This document shows, in pieces, positions 1-7,411 of a stretch of 16,459 nucleotides of DNA. The DNA lies in contig JAADDU010000125.1 of NCBI GenBank assembly GCA_013153755.1, positions 1-16,459 on the forward strand. Direction: 5' to 3'. The translations under genes were made by a program, and so were the position numbers. Position 1 is the first letter of the stretch. Every line of letters starts with the position of its first letter. The notes below the pieces were generated by a model. It saw only the letters and a program-made list of their open reading frames with translations. It did not search any database and was not told the origin of the DNA. Source of the stretch: Campylobacterota bacterium. GTDB taxonomy: Bacteria; Campylobacterota; Campylobacteria; Campylobacterales; Sulfurimonadaceae.

Positions 1-32
1 ACTCTTTAGTAGTAGTATTTTTCTTTTTTGGC

Positions 33-38
33 TATTAT
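33..38 (+). promoter_or_regulatory. possible -10 box upstream of the small membrane protein gene
   Basis: TATTAT preceded by TTTTTTGGC resembles the T-rich extended -10 element seen again at 2257-2262. It lies about 60 bases upstream of the ATG at 101. No convincing -35 is visible, which is usual for sigma-70 promoters in Campylobacterota. The surrounding DNA is very AT-rich, so a chance match is possible. Confidence 0.35.
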
Positions 39-100
39 ATCATAATTTTAAATTTAACTTACCTTGTTAAATTAATTATTTTTTTAAAAGAGAGACTTAA

Positions 101-550
101 ATGGATATAACATTAATTATAAAATCAGTTATGGGTTTGGTAGTTATTTTAGGTGTTTTGATGTTTTTACTTTTATATAAACCAAAAGACAAAAAAGTAA
201 AAGTAACTAAAAAAATAGATAAAAAAGTAACTAAAAAAGTTCAACCAAATAATAAACTAGACTTAGAATCTTTAAGAGCTATCATAAAAAACAAAAATAC
301 TACTACTAAAGAGTTAGGTGATGCAGTAGATGCAGTGCTAAAAGACTATGGTGTTATAACCAAAAAGATGGGTATGAGACTACATCCAGATTATGACATA
401 TATAGAGAGATGCTTTTTATGGTATCTAAACATAAAAATGCAGATAAAAATATAATTTTAAAGTTTAACAAAGAGCTAGAAAGATTAAATCCTCAGTATA
501 AAAGAGAGATAAATGATGCAATGAGCAGAGGTTTAAACGCTAGAGTTTAA
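101..550 (+). CDS. small single-pass membrane protein, function unknown
   Basis: This 149-residue protein has one hydrophobic segment at about residues 5-26, followed at once by a very lysine-rich stretch (about 28-48) and then a soluble, mostly helical domain. The positive-inside rule predicts the N-terminus outside and the lysine-rich part and C-terminal domain in the cytoplasm. I do not recognise the family. The ATG at 101 has a purine-rich AAGAGAGA about 6 bases upstream. The gene ends with a stop that overlaps the stop of the convergent radical SAM gene in the palindrome TTAA (547-550). It carries one TAGATGCA word at 327-334, read as Val-Asp-Ala. The coding region looks real from its length, its composition and the absence of a better frame; a function cannot be given. 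Confidence 0.75.
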   Translation: MDITLIIKSVMGLVVILGVLMFLLLYKPKDKKVKVTKKIDKKVTKKVQPNNKLDLESLRAIIKNKNTTTKELGDAVDAVLKDYGVITKKMGMRLHPDYDIYREMLFMVSKHKNADKNIILKFNKELERLNPQYKREINDAMSRGLNARV

Positions 551-2058
551 GCCTTTAACTGCCTTTTGTTAAAACCAGATGTCCCACTTAAAGAAGTATC
601 GTATCTAAACTCTTTTGCATAAGCTTTTAAATAGCTTGGGATTGCTCTACCTTTTAGTTTCATCATATCTTCAAGCATCGCTTTAGCTATAAGCATTGCA
701 TCTAACCCTTTTTCATCTTTTAAGTAGTTAAAAAGTAGTTCACCTAGTCTTTGTAGTGAGATTTTATATGTAGAATCTGTTTGTTTGTATATCCATCCAC
801 TAAAAGAGTAAAAATTATCAAACACTTTTGTAGAATCAGACCATAACAAAACAACACTTTTTGTAAAGTTACCACTGTTGTAAGTCAAATCCCAAAACCT
901 TGCAAAGCGTTTCATAATCTGAATATCGTTAAAACTTAATTGGTTGTTTTTTAGGATATCATAGGGTGGTATATCACTATAAACCATACCATGTTTTATG
1001 TCATGTCTATCTATATATGTACCTGAGAGTTTTTTAAGTATCCCTATTTGTATCTCACAACTACTCAAAGATACAAGTGTGTCTAAGTTCTCACCAAAAC
1101 TCTCTAAAGACTCCCCTGGAAGTCCAACTATAAGGTCAAGATGGATGTGAGCGTGTGTTTCCTGCTCTAAAAAACTTATATTTTGTTTTATCTTATCTAG
1201 TTTTAGATTTCTTGAGATGTTGTTTGCTATCTCAAGGTTAAGTGTTTGTATCCCTATCTCTAGTTGCAAAGCCCCAGCACTAAAGAGTTTGATTTTTTCT
1301 TTTAAAGAGTCTGGAAAATGGTCAGGAATAACTTCAAAGTGAGCAAAATATGGTGGCTCTTTTGCTAAAAAAAAGTCAAGTATTTTAGTTGCAGTTTTTA
1401 TATTTATGTTAAAAGTTCTATCTACAAACTTAAAGTTTCTAGCACCCCTTTGCCATAGTATCTCAAACTCACAAAGCACTGCATCTAAATCAAATGCTCT
1501 AACTCTCTCATCCATAGAAGAGAGGCAAAACTCACAAGCAAAAGGGCATCCACGGGAGATTTCAACATAAAGGTATCTGTTTTTTATATCTGCATCTGTG
1601 TAGTACTTGTAAGGAAGTGTTATATCTTTTAGTAATGGCATCTGCATCTTTATAATCTTATCAGTAGGTTCTTTGTTTTCTTGAATCTCTTTACATAGTT
1701 TATAAAAAGCCAAATCTCCTTCCCCTTGGATGATAAAATCAGCCTCATCAAAGTTTACTCTAAAGGGTTGATGTGTAACTTCTGGACCACCTAAGATGAT
1801 TTTAGTTTGTGGAGAGATTTTTTTAAGTAGATGCAGTAGTTGTTGCACTAATGAAGCGTTCCATATATATACACCGATGCCTATGATATCAGGCTCATCT
1901 ATAAGTAGTTTTTCTGCAACACTTTGAAGAGCATCATTTATGCTAAATTCTAGTATCTTTGTATCTGCATGAAGCTCTTGCATATTTGCATAGATATATC
2001 TAAGACCTATAGAAGTATGAGTATATCTTGAGTTTAGAGTTGTTAAAAGTATTTTCAT
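547..2058 (-). CDS. B12-binding-domain radical SAM protein
   Basis: This 503-residue protein begins with a cobalamin-binding-like Rossmann domain (about residues 1-130; GIGVYIWN near 60 and ILGGPEV near 88). A radical SAM core follows with the iron-sulfur motif C171-x3-C175-x2-C178 in RGCPFACEFC. Further radical SAM features include IGIQTLN and the DLIVGLPGE segment. The C-terminal 150 residues resemble the DUF4080-type extension found in this class. Radical SAM enzymes cleave S-adenosylmethionine at a [4Fe-4S] cluster to start radical chemistry, and B12-domain members are often methyltransferases or cyclases. The substrate cannot be read from the sequence. No Shine-Dalgarno sequence is obvious before the ATG at 2058. 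It stands alone on the minus strand, convergent with the small membrane protein and divergent from the MFS gene. Confidence 0.9.
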   Translation of the reverse strand: MKILLTTLNSRYTHTSIGLRYIYANMQELHADTKILEFSINDALQSVAEKLLIDEPDIIGIGVYIWNASLVQQLLHLLKKISPQTKIILGGPEVTHQPFRVNFDEADFIIQGEGDLAFYKLCKEIQENKEPTDKIIKMQMPLLKDITLPYKYYTDADIKNRYLYVEISRGCPFACEFCLSSMDERVRAFDLDAVLCEFEILWQRGARNFKFVDRTFNINIKTATKILDFFLAKEPPYFAHFEVIPDHFPDSLKEKIKLFSAGALQLEIGIQTLNLEIANNISRNLKLDKIKQNISFLEQETHAHIHLDLIVGLPGESLESFGENLDTLVSLSSCEIQIGILKKLSGTYIDRHDIKHGMVYSDIPPYDILKNNQLSFNDIQIMKRFARFWDLTYNSGNFTKSVVLLWSDSTKVFDNFYSFSGWIYKQTDSTYKISLQRLGELLFNYLKDEKGLDAMLIAKAMLEDMMKLKGRAIPSYLKAYAKEFRYDTSLSGTSGFNKRQLKA

Positions 2059-2085
2059 AAAAGAAGTTTAGCATAAATGATAAGA

Positions 2086-2127
2086 AAACAGACCTAGCTT
2101 AATAGTTGGAAGATACTAAGTCTGTTT
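2086..2127. repeat. intergenic hairpin between divergent genes
   Basis: AAACAGAC (2086-2093) is perfectly complementary to GTCTGTTT (2120-2127). Three further pairs (TAG/CTA) lie inside a single mismatch. Read on the minus strand the stem is followed by TTTTCTT; on the plus strand it is followed by a T-run a few bases later (2135-2139). It lies in the 229-base gap between the radical SAM start and the MFS start. It could be an attenuator in the radical SAM leader, the end of a small transcript, or a protein-binding site. The structure is seen directly; its role is unknown. Confidence 0.5.
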
Positions 2128-2227
2128 ATTAAAATTTTTAGGAGTTTATTTGTCTCTACTATGATAAAGGGGGAAACATAATCGAGATGCAAAATTATAA
2201 TAATTATAAGTAAACACTAAGTAAATA

Positions 2228-2250
2228 GTGTCAAAAACTGACATTTTTTT
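2228..2250 (+). terminator. short hairpin followed by T-run, terminator-like
   Basis: AGTGTCA pairs with TGACATT (one G-U wobble) across the loop AAAAC, and the 3' arm runs into seven or more T residues. It has the shape of a weak intrinsic terminator. However, no plus-strand gene lies upstream in this gap, and it sits just before the MFS promoter (-10 at 2257). It may end a short unannotated transcript or act as an operator for the transporter promoter. Confidence 0.35.
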
Positions 2251-2253
2251 ATT

Positions 2254-2262
2254 TGCTATAAT
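2254..2262 (+). promoter_or_regulatory. extended -10 promoter of the MFS transporter gene
   Basis: TGC-TATAAT is a perfect extended -10 element preceded by a T-rich stretch, the typical sigma-70 form in Campylobacterota. Transcription should begin near 2269-2271, about 17 bases before the ATG at 2288. This rules out the upstream in-frame start at 2228, which lies before the promoter. The word TGCATCTA (2265-2272) sits across the expected start site. Confidence 0.7.
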
Positions 2263-2287
2263 ACTGCATCTAAAATTTAGGACAAAA

Positions 2288-3385
2288 ATGCAACTACTCT
2301 TAGCCTCATTTTACTTTTTTTATTTTGCTATTATTGGGGTATATATAATTTTTATGCCTAAGATTTTATCTACCATAGGTTACTCTGCTAGTGATATAGG
2401 TATCATCTTTGCATCTGGTCCACTTGTAAGGTTCATACTACCTTTTGCTTTTACAAAGTACTTAAAACTCAACTCAAAAAGTTTTAAAATAGCTCTTGTT
2501 ATTATGCTATTTAGTGTGGTAACTTTTTATATGTCTATAGATGATTTTTATAAACTTTTATGCTCAAACATAAGTTTTAATCTAGGGCTTAGTCTTATCT
2601 TACCTTACATAGAAGTTATATCGCTAGATACTATAGGAAAAGAGCGTTATGGGAAGATTAGACTTTTTGGCTCTATTGGTTTTATAGCAGTCGCTTTAGT
2701 TTTAGTTAACTTTTTAAGCGATGTTTATACGGCTCTAAATTATCTTGTGGTTTTATCTTTACTAACTAGTGTTGTAGCTTTTAGCATAGTTAAACTTTCT
2801 GATAAAACTACAAAAAAACATCAAGATATAAAAAACGATATAGATTTGCTTCGTGATTGGAAGCTTTGGCTTGGGCTTACTCTGATGCAAGTGAGTTTTG
2901 GTACATTTTATAACTTTTTTACCATATATGAAACTGATTATGGAATCTCGCTAGATATGACTGTTTATCTTTGGAGTTTTGGTGTCATTGCAGAGATATT
3001 TATGCTCTTTTTTCAAGGAAGATTACTTCGTAGAAATTTACTAAATATCCTACTCTTTACAACTTTTGCAGCAGTAGTTAGATGGTTTCTCATCTTTTTA
3101 TATCCACAAAACCTATATGTACTTTTTTTCGCCCAAACTCTTCACGCTTTTAGTTTTGCACTTTTTCACTCTGCATCTATTAGTTACTTGTTTTATCTGT
3201 ATAAACACAAACCTCTAGCGCAACAGTTTTTCTCAGGCATAACTTATGGTTTAGGTGGTTTTGTGGGGGCTTTATATGCTGGATTTATTTATGAAATGTT
3301 TCCAAGACAACTTTTCTTAAGTGCATCTATCATAGCACTTTTATCAACATTCTTTATATACTTATGGAGTAAAAAAGCAACCTAA
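2288..3385 (+). CDS. major facilitator superfamily (MFS) transporter
   Basis: This is a 365-residue integral membrane protein with about 11-12 hydrophobic segments, in the inner membrane. The MFS-like features are the N-terminal helix with IIGVYIIFMPKIL, the segment GKERYGKIRLFGSIGF between the first helices and the mid region, and a lysine-rich central loop (KLSDKTTKKHQD) joining two six-helix halves. The overall look resembles the MFS_1_like / 3-phenylpropionate (HcaT-type) permeases. The substrate is not predictable. I place the start at 2288, not at the longest in-frame start 2228: an AGGA lies before it and the promoter -10 is at 2257-2262. The next gene follows after 36 bases, so they may be co-transcribed. 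Two TGCATCTA words (3172, 3322) are read as Ala-Ser. Confidence 0.85.
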   Translation: MQLLLASFYFFYFAIIGVYIIFMPKILSTIGYSASDIGIIFASGPLVRFILPFAFTKYLKLNSKSFKIALVIMLFSVVTFYMSIDDFYKLLCSNISFNLGLSLILPYIEVISLDTIGKERYGKIRLFGSIGFIAVALVLVNFLSDVYTALNYLVVLSLLTSVVAFSIVKLSDKTTKKHQDIKNDIDLLRDWKLWLGLTLMQVSFGTFYNFFTIYETDYGISLDMTVYLWSFGVIAEIFMLFFQGRLLRRNLLNILLFTTFAAVVRWFLIFLYPQNLYVLFFAQTLHAFSFALFHSASISYLFYLYKHKPLAQQFFSGITYGLGGFVGALYAGFIYEMFPRQLFLSASIIALLSTFFIYLWSKKAT

Positions 3386-3421
3386 AGATATAATTTTAGA
3401 AATTTTTTTAAGGATTATGTG

Positions 3422-4312
3422 ATGAAATGGGAAAATTTAAGAAAAAGTACAAATGTTCAAGATTTAAGAAGTAAGAATTTTTCTAGGAGTATTGGAGGTG
3501 GTGGTAGCTTACGCTTTATCATCCCAATAGTTAGATTTCTTTTAGGAAGTAAAATAGGTCGTAAAGTACTTGGTGCTGGTGCAGTTGTTGGGGTAGTAGC
3601 CTATTTTATGGGGTTTAATCCACTTGCACTACTAAATACAACAGAGGCTCTAACACAAAGACAAACTACTCACAGAGTAAGTACAAATGATGATAAACAA
3701 GCTAAGTTTGTCTCAGCAGTTTTAGCTCAAACAGAAGATGTTTGGAGTAAAGTTTTTAGAGATAATGGCATGAGGTATAAAGAACCTAAGTTAGTTTTAT
3801 TTCGTGGTGGTGTACAGAGTGGCTGTGGTCATGCAAGTAGTCAAACAGGACCTTTTTACTGCTCGGCAGATGAAAAAGTTTATCTTGATTTGGGCTTTTT
3901 TGATGAGTTAAAACATAATCTAAACTCACCAGGAGATTTTGCACAAGCTTATGTAATCGCCCATGAGATAGGGCATCATGTACAAGGTTTACTAGGAACA
4001 CTAGATAAATCTCATAGAGCAAAAAGCACTGCATCTAAAAAAAGAGCAAATGCTATACAGGTAAAAGTTGAACTTCAAGCAGACTGTTACTCTGGTGTTT
4101 GGGCTCATTATTTGGGCAATATTTTAGAAGATGGAGATATACAAGAGGCTCTGCACGCAGCTAGTCAGATAGGGGATGATACACTTCAGAAAAAAGCTCA
4201 AGGTTATGTTGTTCCTGATGCTTTTACACATGGTAGCTCAAAAAGTAGAATGGCATGGTTTAAAAAAGGTTATGTTGGGGGAACTCTAAACTCTTGTAGG
4301 ACAGGTATATAG
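3422..4312 (+). CDS. YpfJ-family neutral zinc metallopeptidase
   Basis: This 296-residue protein belongs to the putative neutral zinc metallopeptidase family (YpfJ type, Zn_peptidase). Visible features in order are a short basic N-terminus with a GGGG run, one membrane segment at about 30-65, conserved cysteines in SGCGHASSQTGPFYC, and the zinc-binding HEIGH motif at residues 181-185. ELQADCYSGVWAHY supplies the likely third zinc ligand. The catalytic domain probably lies outside the inner membrane. I choose ATG 3422, seven bases after AAGGA (3410-3414), over GTG 3419, which would be only four bases away. The stop TAG shares its G with the GTG start of the next gene, so translation is probably coupled. 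Substrate and role are unknown for this family. Confidence 0.9.
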   Translation: MKWENLRKSTNVQDLRSKNFSRSIGGGGSLRFIIPIVRFLLGSKIGRKVLGAGAVVGVVAYFMGFNPLALLNTTEALTQRQTTHRVSTNDDKQAKFVSAVLAQTEDVWSKVFRDNGMRYKEPKLVLFRGGVQSGCGHASSQTGPFYCSADEKVYLDLGFFDELKHNLNSPGDFAQAYVIAHEIGHHVQGLLGTLDKSHRAKSTASKKRANAIQVKVELQADCYSGVWAHYLGNILEDGDIQEALHAASQIGDDTLQKKAQGYVVPDAFTHGSSKSRMAWFKKGYVGGTLNSCRTGI

Positions 4313-5079
4313 TGTTTGATGATGAACTACACTCTTTAAAACTTAGTGATGATGGAACATATACAGCTTATTCAAAAGAGTATAATGAACATTATCACTC
4401 CACAAAAGATGGGGCGTTAAAAGAATCACTTACAAAACATGTTATCCCAGCTTTTAAACTAAAACAAAATAAAGATGAATTACATATCTTAGATATATGT
4501 TATGGTTTAGGTTTTAACACTCTCTCAACCCTATATCATCATAAACAAAATAACTTTTCTCAAAAACTCTACATTTATTCGCCAGAGTTAGATGCACAGC
4601 TTATAGCATCTCTTAAACATTTTCGTTACCCTAAAGAGTTTGAAGAGTTTAAAAAGATTATTTTAAAGCTTTCTTGTGATGGTATATATGAAGATGAAAC
4701 TACATATATAGAACTTTTTATAGGGGATGCAAGGGAGTATATAAAAAGGTTTAAAGATAAGTTTGACATAGTTTACCAAGATGCTTTTTCACCATCTACA
4801 AATCCAGTTTTATGGACTTTAGAATACTTTAATGATATACAAAGCAGTATGAAATTAGATGCAATACTAACAACATACTCAACAGCACTAAAAACAAGAC
4901 TAGCACTATATGAAAACGGTTTTAATGTGTACCTAAATAGTGGCGATGGCTATAGAAATGCAACCATTGCATCTAAACTAAAGTTAGAAGATTTAACCCT
5001 TGTGGATATGCTACATAAGATAGCTTGTAACCCAAATGTTAAGCCTTTGAGCGATAAAGAGAGAAAAAATGTCAACTAG
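4312..5079 (+). CDS. mnmC2: stand-alone MnmC-like tRNA (mnm5s2U34) methyltransferase
   Basis: This 255-residue Rossmann methyltransferase has the hallmarks of the MnmC methyltransferase domain (Methyltransf_30, formerly DUF752). The SAM-binding motif DICYGLGFNT is at residues 61-70, an acidic strand end YSPELDA lies near 89-95, and the signature QDAFSPSTNPVLWT is at about 156-169. In E. coli this domain is fused to an FAD oxidase and makes the last step of 5-methylaminomethyl-2-thiouridine at the tRNA wobble position. Here the oxidase half is absent, as in the Aquifex aeolicus stand-alone enzyme. The start is GTG at 4312, overlapping the preceding TAG by one base. Its end overlaps the next gene by 11 bases. 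The reaction is inferred from the family. Confidence 0.85.
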   Translation: MFDDELHSLKLSDDGTYTAYSKEYNEHYHSTKDGALKESLTKHVIPAFKLKQNKDELHILDICYGLGFNTLSTLYHHKQNNFSQKLYIYSPELDAQLIASLKHFRYPKEFEEFKKIILKLSCDGIYEDETTYIELFIGDAREYIKRFKDKFDIVYQDAFSPSTNPVLWTLEYFNDIQSSMKLDAILTTYSTALKTRLALYENGFNVYLNSGDGYRNATIASKLKLEDLTLVDMLHKIACNPNVKPLSDKERKNVN

Positions 5080-6298
5080 CACAACCATAAAATGCCCAAA
5101 TTGTAATGAAATCATAGATGTAAATGAGATACTTTATCATCAGTTAGAGAGTGAACTAAAACAAAAAAGCATAGCTAAAGAAAAAAAGTTAAAACAAGAG
5201 TATGAAGAAGCTTTTGAGAGTTTAAAAACTAAACAAGAACAGTTTGATGAGGAGCTAAAAAAAGCAATTCAAATCCAACTAAAAGTGCAAAAAGAAAAAC
5301 TTCAAGAAAGCATAAAAAAAGAGCTACAAGCTCAACAAGATGAGTCTATAAAACTTCTAAAAAGAGAGCTTGATGAAAAATCAAACCAAGTAAAAGAACT
5401 CCATATTACTAAAATAGAGATAGAAAAACTAAAAAGACAAAAAGATGAGATAGAGTCAAAAGTAAAAGCCCAAGCAGAACTATCACTTACAAAAAGACTT
5501 CAAGAGGAAAAAGAGCTTATACAAAAAAAAGCAGATGAGCAAAATGAGCTAAAATTTAGACAAAAAGAGGAGCAGTTAAAACAGCTTCAAGAACAGCTTC
5601 AAATCGCTCAAAGAAAAGCAGAACAGAGTAGTATGCAACTTCAAGGCGAAGTCCAAGAGTTGGCTATAGAGGAGTACTTATCAGATAGATTCCCCTTTGA
5701 TACCATAACAGAGATTAAAAAAGGTGCAAGAGGTGCTGACTGTATAGAGGTGGTACATACAAGAGAGCATCAAAACTGTGGAAAAATCTACTACGAGAGT
5801 AAAAGAACTAAAGATTTTCAAAAAAGCTGGATAGCAAAATTTAAAGCTGATATGATAGAAAAAGGTGTAGATGTTGGTGTGTTAGTAACTCAAGCATTAC
5901 CACAAGAGCTAGATAGAATGGGGCTTGTTGATGGGGTTTGGATATGTACTTTTGAAGAGTTTAAAGGTCTTAGTGCAGTTTTAAGAGAAAGTATCATAAA
6001 AATCTATCATGCTAAAAAAACACAAGAAAATAAAACAGATAAGATGAGTTTGTTATATGATTATCTAACAAGTAATGAGTTTTCTATGCAGATAGAAGCT
6101 ATAGTTGAGGGTTTTACAACTATGAAAAATGACTTAGAGAGTGAAAAAAGAGCTATGGCTAGAATCTGGAAACAAAGAGATAAACAGATAGATAAAGTAC
6201 TAGATAATACTATCGGGATGTATGGTTCTATAAAAGGTATAGCTGGTAATGCTATAGGAAACGTGAAAGCTTTAGAGCTTCCTTATAGTGATGAATAA
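5069..6298 (+). CDS. DUF2130 coiled-coil protein with N-terminal CxxC
   Basis: This 409-residue protein starts with CPNC (Cys9, Cys12), half of a zinc-ribbon-like motif with no second CxxC. A long, highly charged coiled coil rich in Lys, Glu and Gln follows from about 25 to 210. The C-terminal globular half matches the DUF2130 family: EEYLSDRFPFDTITEIKKG, YESKRTKDFQKSWIAKFK and VTQALPQE are typical. Some features (ESKRT, buried charged strands) recall a nuclease-like fold, but I see no proof of activity. The ATG at 5069 lies inside the end of the methyltransferase gene, indicating translational coupling. No TGCATCTA word occurs in its 1.2 kb, unlike most neighbours. Its function is unknown. 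Confidence 0.85.
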   Translation: MSTSTTIKCPNCNEIIDVNEILYHQLESELKQKSIAKEKKLKQEYEEAFESLKTKQEQFDEELKKAIQIQLKVQKEKLQESIKKELQAQQDESIKLLKRELDEKSNQVKELHITKIEIEKLKRQKDEIESKVKAQAELSLTKRLQEEKELIQKKADEQNELKFRQKEEQLKQLQEQLQIAQRKAEQSSMQLQGEVQELAIEEYLSDRFPFDTITEIKKGARGADCIEVVHTREHQNCGKIYYESKRTKDFQKSWIAKFKADMIEKGVDVGVLVTQALPQELDRMGLVDGVWICTFEEFKGLSAVLRESIIKIYHAKKTQENKTDKMSLLYDYLTSNEFSMQIEAIVEGFTTMKNDLESEKRAMARIWKQRDKQIDKVLDNTIGMYGSIKGIAGNAIGNVKALELPYSDE

Positions 6299-6399
6299 TA
6301 AAGATATAAAATTAAAGCACATACATAAAAACAAAAACAGTTAAAATAAATTTTATAAAATATATGTTGCTTCTATGGTTGTTACTTAGTGTTAATTAA

Positions 6400-6405
6400 T
6401 ATAAG
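6400..6405 (+). promoter_or_regulatory. possible -10 box of the riboswitch transcript
   Basis: TATAAG lies about 55 bases before the aptamer core, with TTGTTA (6379-6384) 15 bases upstream as a weak -35. It fits a transcript that starts shortly before the leader RNA. The gap is very AT-rich, so other candidates exist. Confidence 0.3.
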
Positions 6406-6446
6406 CTGAATTAAATTTATTAAAAGTTAATCTTTAGATTAGAAAA

Positions 6447-6534
6447 GTTAGAATTTTAACGCTAAACCATTTGCGAAAATGGGACAGAAAGCTACGAATC
6501 TTCTTTTATATGAAGATAGTCGGGTTGCAATAAC
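6447..6534 (+). ncRNA. cyclic di-GMP-I (GEMM) riboswitch-like aptamer
   Basis: The core reads GCTAAACC, then stem CCATTT (6467-6472) / AAATGG (6477-6482) closed by the GNRA tetraloop GCGA. Next come GAC and AGAAAGCTAC, a second hairpin ATCTTC (6498-6503) / GAAGAT (6512-6517), and AGTCGGGTTGC. This order matches the cyclic di-GMP-I class: AAACC, GNRA-capped stem, GAC-GCAAAGC, variable hairpin, then a CGGGTT-type 3' strand. Two differences from the usual core stand out: GCTAAACC in place of GGCAAACC, and AGAAAGC in place of GCAAAGC. The element may therefore be a variant or have shifted ligand preference. The closing helix is not clear to me, so the edges are approximate. It lies 146 bases before the DUF302-like gene. 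Confidence 0.65.
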
Positions 6535-6535
6535 A

Positions 6536-6610
6536 AAAGATGAATATTCTTTTAGTTGTGGCAACTAGATATCTATCTACGCCTAACAAAAAATCGTAAT
6601 ATTCATTTTT
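6536..6610 (+). terminator. likely riboswitch expression platform with terminator-type stem
   Basis: ATGAATATT (6540-6548) is perfectly complementary to AATATTCAT (6598-6606), extendable through a G-U pair and further A-T pairs. The 3' arm runs directly into TTTTT (6606-6610). The loop holds a second hairpin, TAGTTG (6553-6558) / CAACTA (6562-6567). GCAACT (6561-6566) can instead pair with GGTTGC (6523-6528) at the 3' edge of the aptamer, so two mutually exclusive folds exist. This fits a transcription-control switch after the aptamer. Whether the ligand turns the gene on or off cannot be decided by eye. Confidence 0.45.
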
Positions 6611-6679
6611 AGACTATTGGCTTTAGTGGTTTTATCTAGACTACTTTTTAAAATATATTGTGAAAAAAAGGAGAACACA

Positions 6680-7381
6680 ATGAATATAAGAAAAAAAATC
6701 GGAGCTATTCTAATAGCACTTGCAATGGGTGTTACATCATCATCAGCATTTTCAATCCCTATCGGTGGTAATGAAAAAGAAGACCTTATAACTGTTTATG
6801 AGATTGAAGGTGCAGACACTATTGAAGATGGTGTTACAAAAATTTTGCAAAGTGTTAGTGAATATGGTGCTCAAGAATATCAAGAACAAGTAGAAGATGA
6901 TGTTGAGCAACCATTTTTCTGGTTACTAAAACCATTAGACAAATCTGCAGATAATGCAGTAGATATATTTGCACCAGACTTCACAGAAAGTATTCACATG
7001 GGTGCTTGTTTTGAAAAATATTTTCATATTTATATGCAAGATGGTGATAGTGTAGAAGATGCTCAGAAAAAAGCAAAAGAAGCTATTCCTGATTGTTTAG
7101 AAAACAATGAATCTCCACTTGAAGGTCAATTTGCTAGTAAAGTTCGTCAAATGGTTCTTTGTCAACCTAAACATGGTCAATTACTTTTAGCAGAAGGAGA
7201 TACTTTACACTTCGCTGCTGCAATGCCTTGTCATATATCTATATATGAAAAAGACGGTAAAATCTATGTTTCATGGAGAAATGTACATGAAATGGCAAAA
7301 CAATCAGATCTTGGAGATGATGAAGTAGATTTAGCTGAAGAAATACAAGAAGCTATGGTTGAGATGTTAGGAGACCTATAA
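6680..7381 (+). CDS. secreted DUF302-like protein under the leader RNA
   Basis: This 233-residue protein has a clear Sec signal peptide: MNIRKKIG, a hydrophobic core to about residue 20, and probable cleavage near SSAFS (21-25). The mature protein is acidic and contains four cysteines (110, 139, 161, 184), which could form disulfides in the periplasm. The C-terminal part, with LHFAAAMPC and ISIYEKDGKIYVSWRN (about 177-201), resembles the DUF302 domain core, where a Pro-Cys is followed by a strand pair. The assignment is tentative. The start is ATG 6680 with a strong AAAGGAGA seven bases upstream, not the longer in-frame start at 6617, which would have no signal peptide and would overlap the terminator-like stem. 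It is the only gene behind the riboswitch-like leader and seems to be monocistronic. Confidence 0.75.
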   Translation: MNIRKKIGAILIALAMGVTSSSAFSIPIGGNEKEDLITVYEIEGADTIEDGVTKILQSVSEYGAQEYQEQVEDDVEQPFFWLLKPLDKSADNAVDIFAPDFTESIHMGACFEKYFHIYMQDGDSVEDAQKKAKEAIPDCLENNESPLEGQFASKVRQMVLCQPKHGQLLLAEGDTLHFAAAMPCHISIYEKDGKIYVSWRNVHEMAKQSDLGDDEVDLAEEIQEAMVEMLGDL

Positions 7382-7411
7382 TCTCATCTTTTTAAGATAA
7401 CCTTTTTTATG

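Noticed and set aside
2168..2174. Phase-variable homopolymer tract (GGGGG)
   Set aside because: Only five G residues, outside any gene; too short for slippage control. The T and A runs elsewhere fit the base composition.
2228..2287. N-terminal extension of the MFS transporter starting at 2228
   Set aside because: It begins upstream of the perfect extended -10 at 2257-2262 and overlaps a hairpin. ATG 2288 has AGGA before it and begins the first membrane helix region.
3786..4034. Minus-strand open frame inside the metallopeptidase gene
   Set aside because: It is opposite the conserved HEIGH region and its His-rich translation is a mirror of that coding strand.
6617..6679. Longer start of the DUF302-like protein at 6617
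   Set aside because: ATG 6680 has a strong AAAGGAGA and begins a proper signal peptide; the extension would hide the signal peptide.
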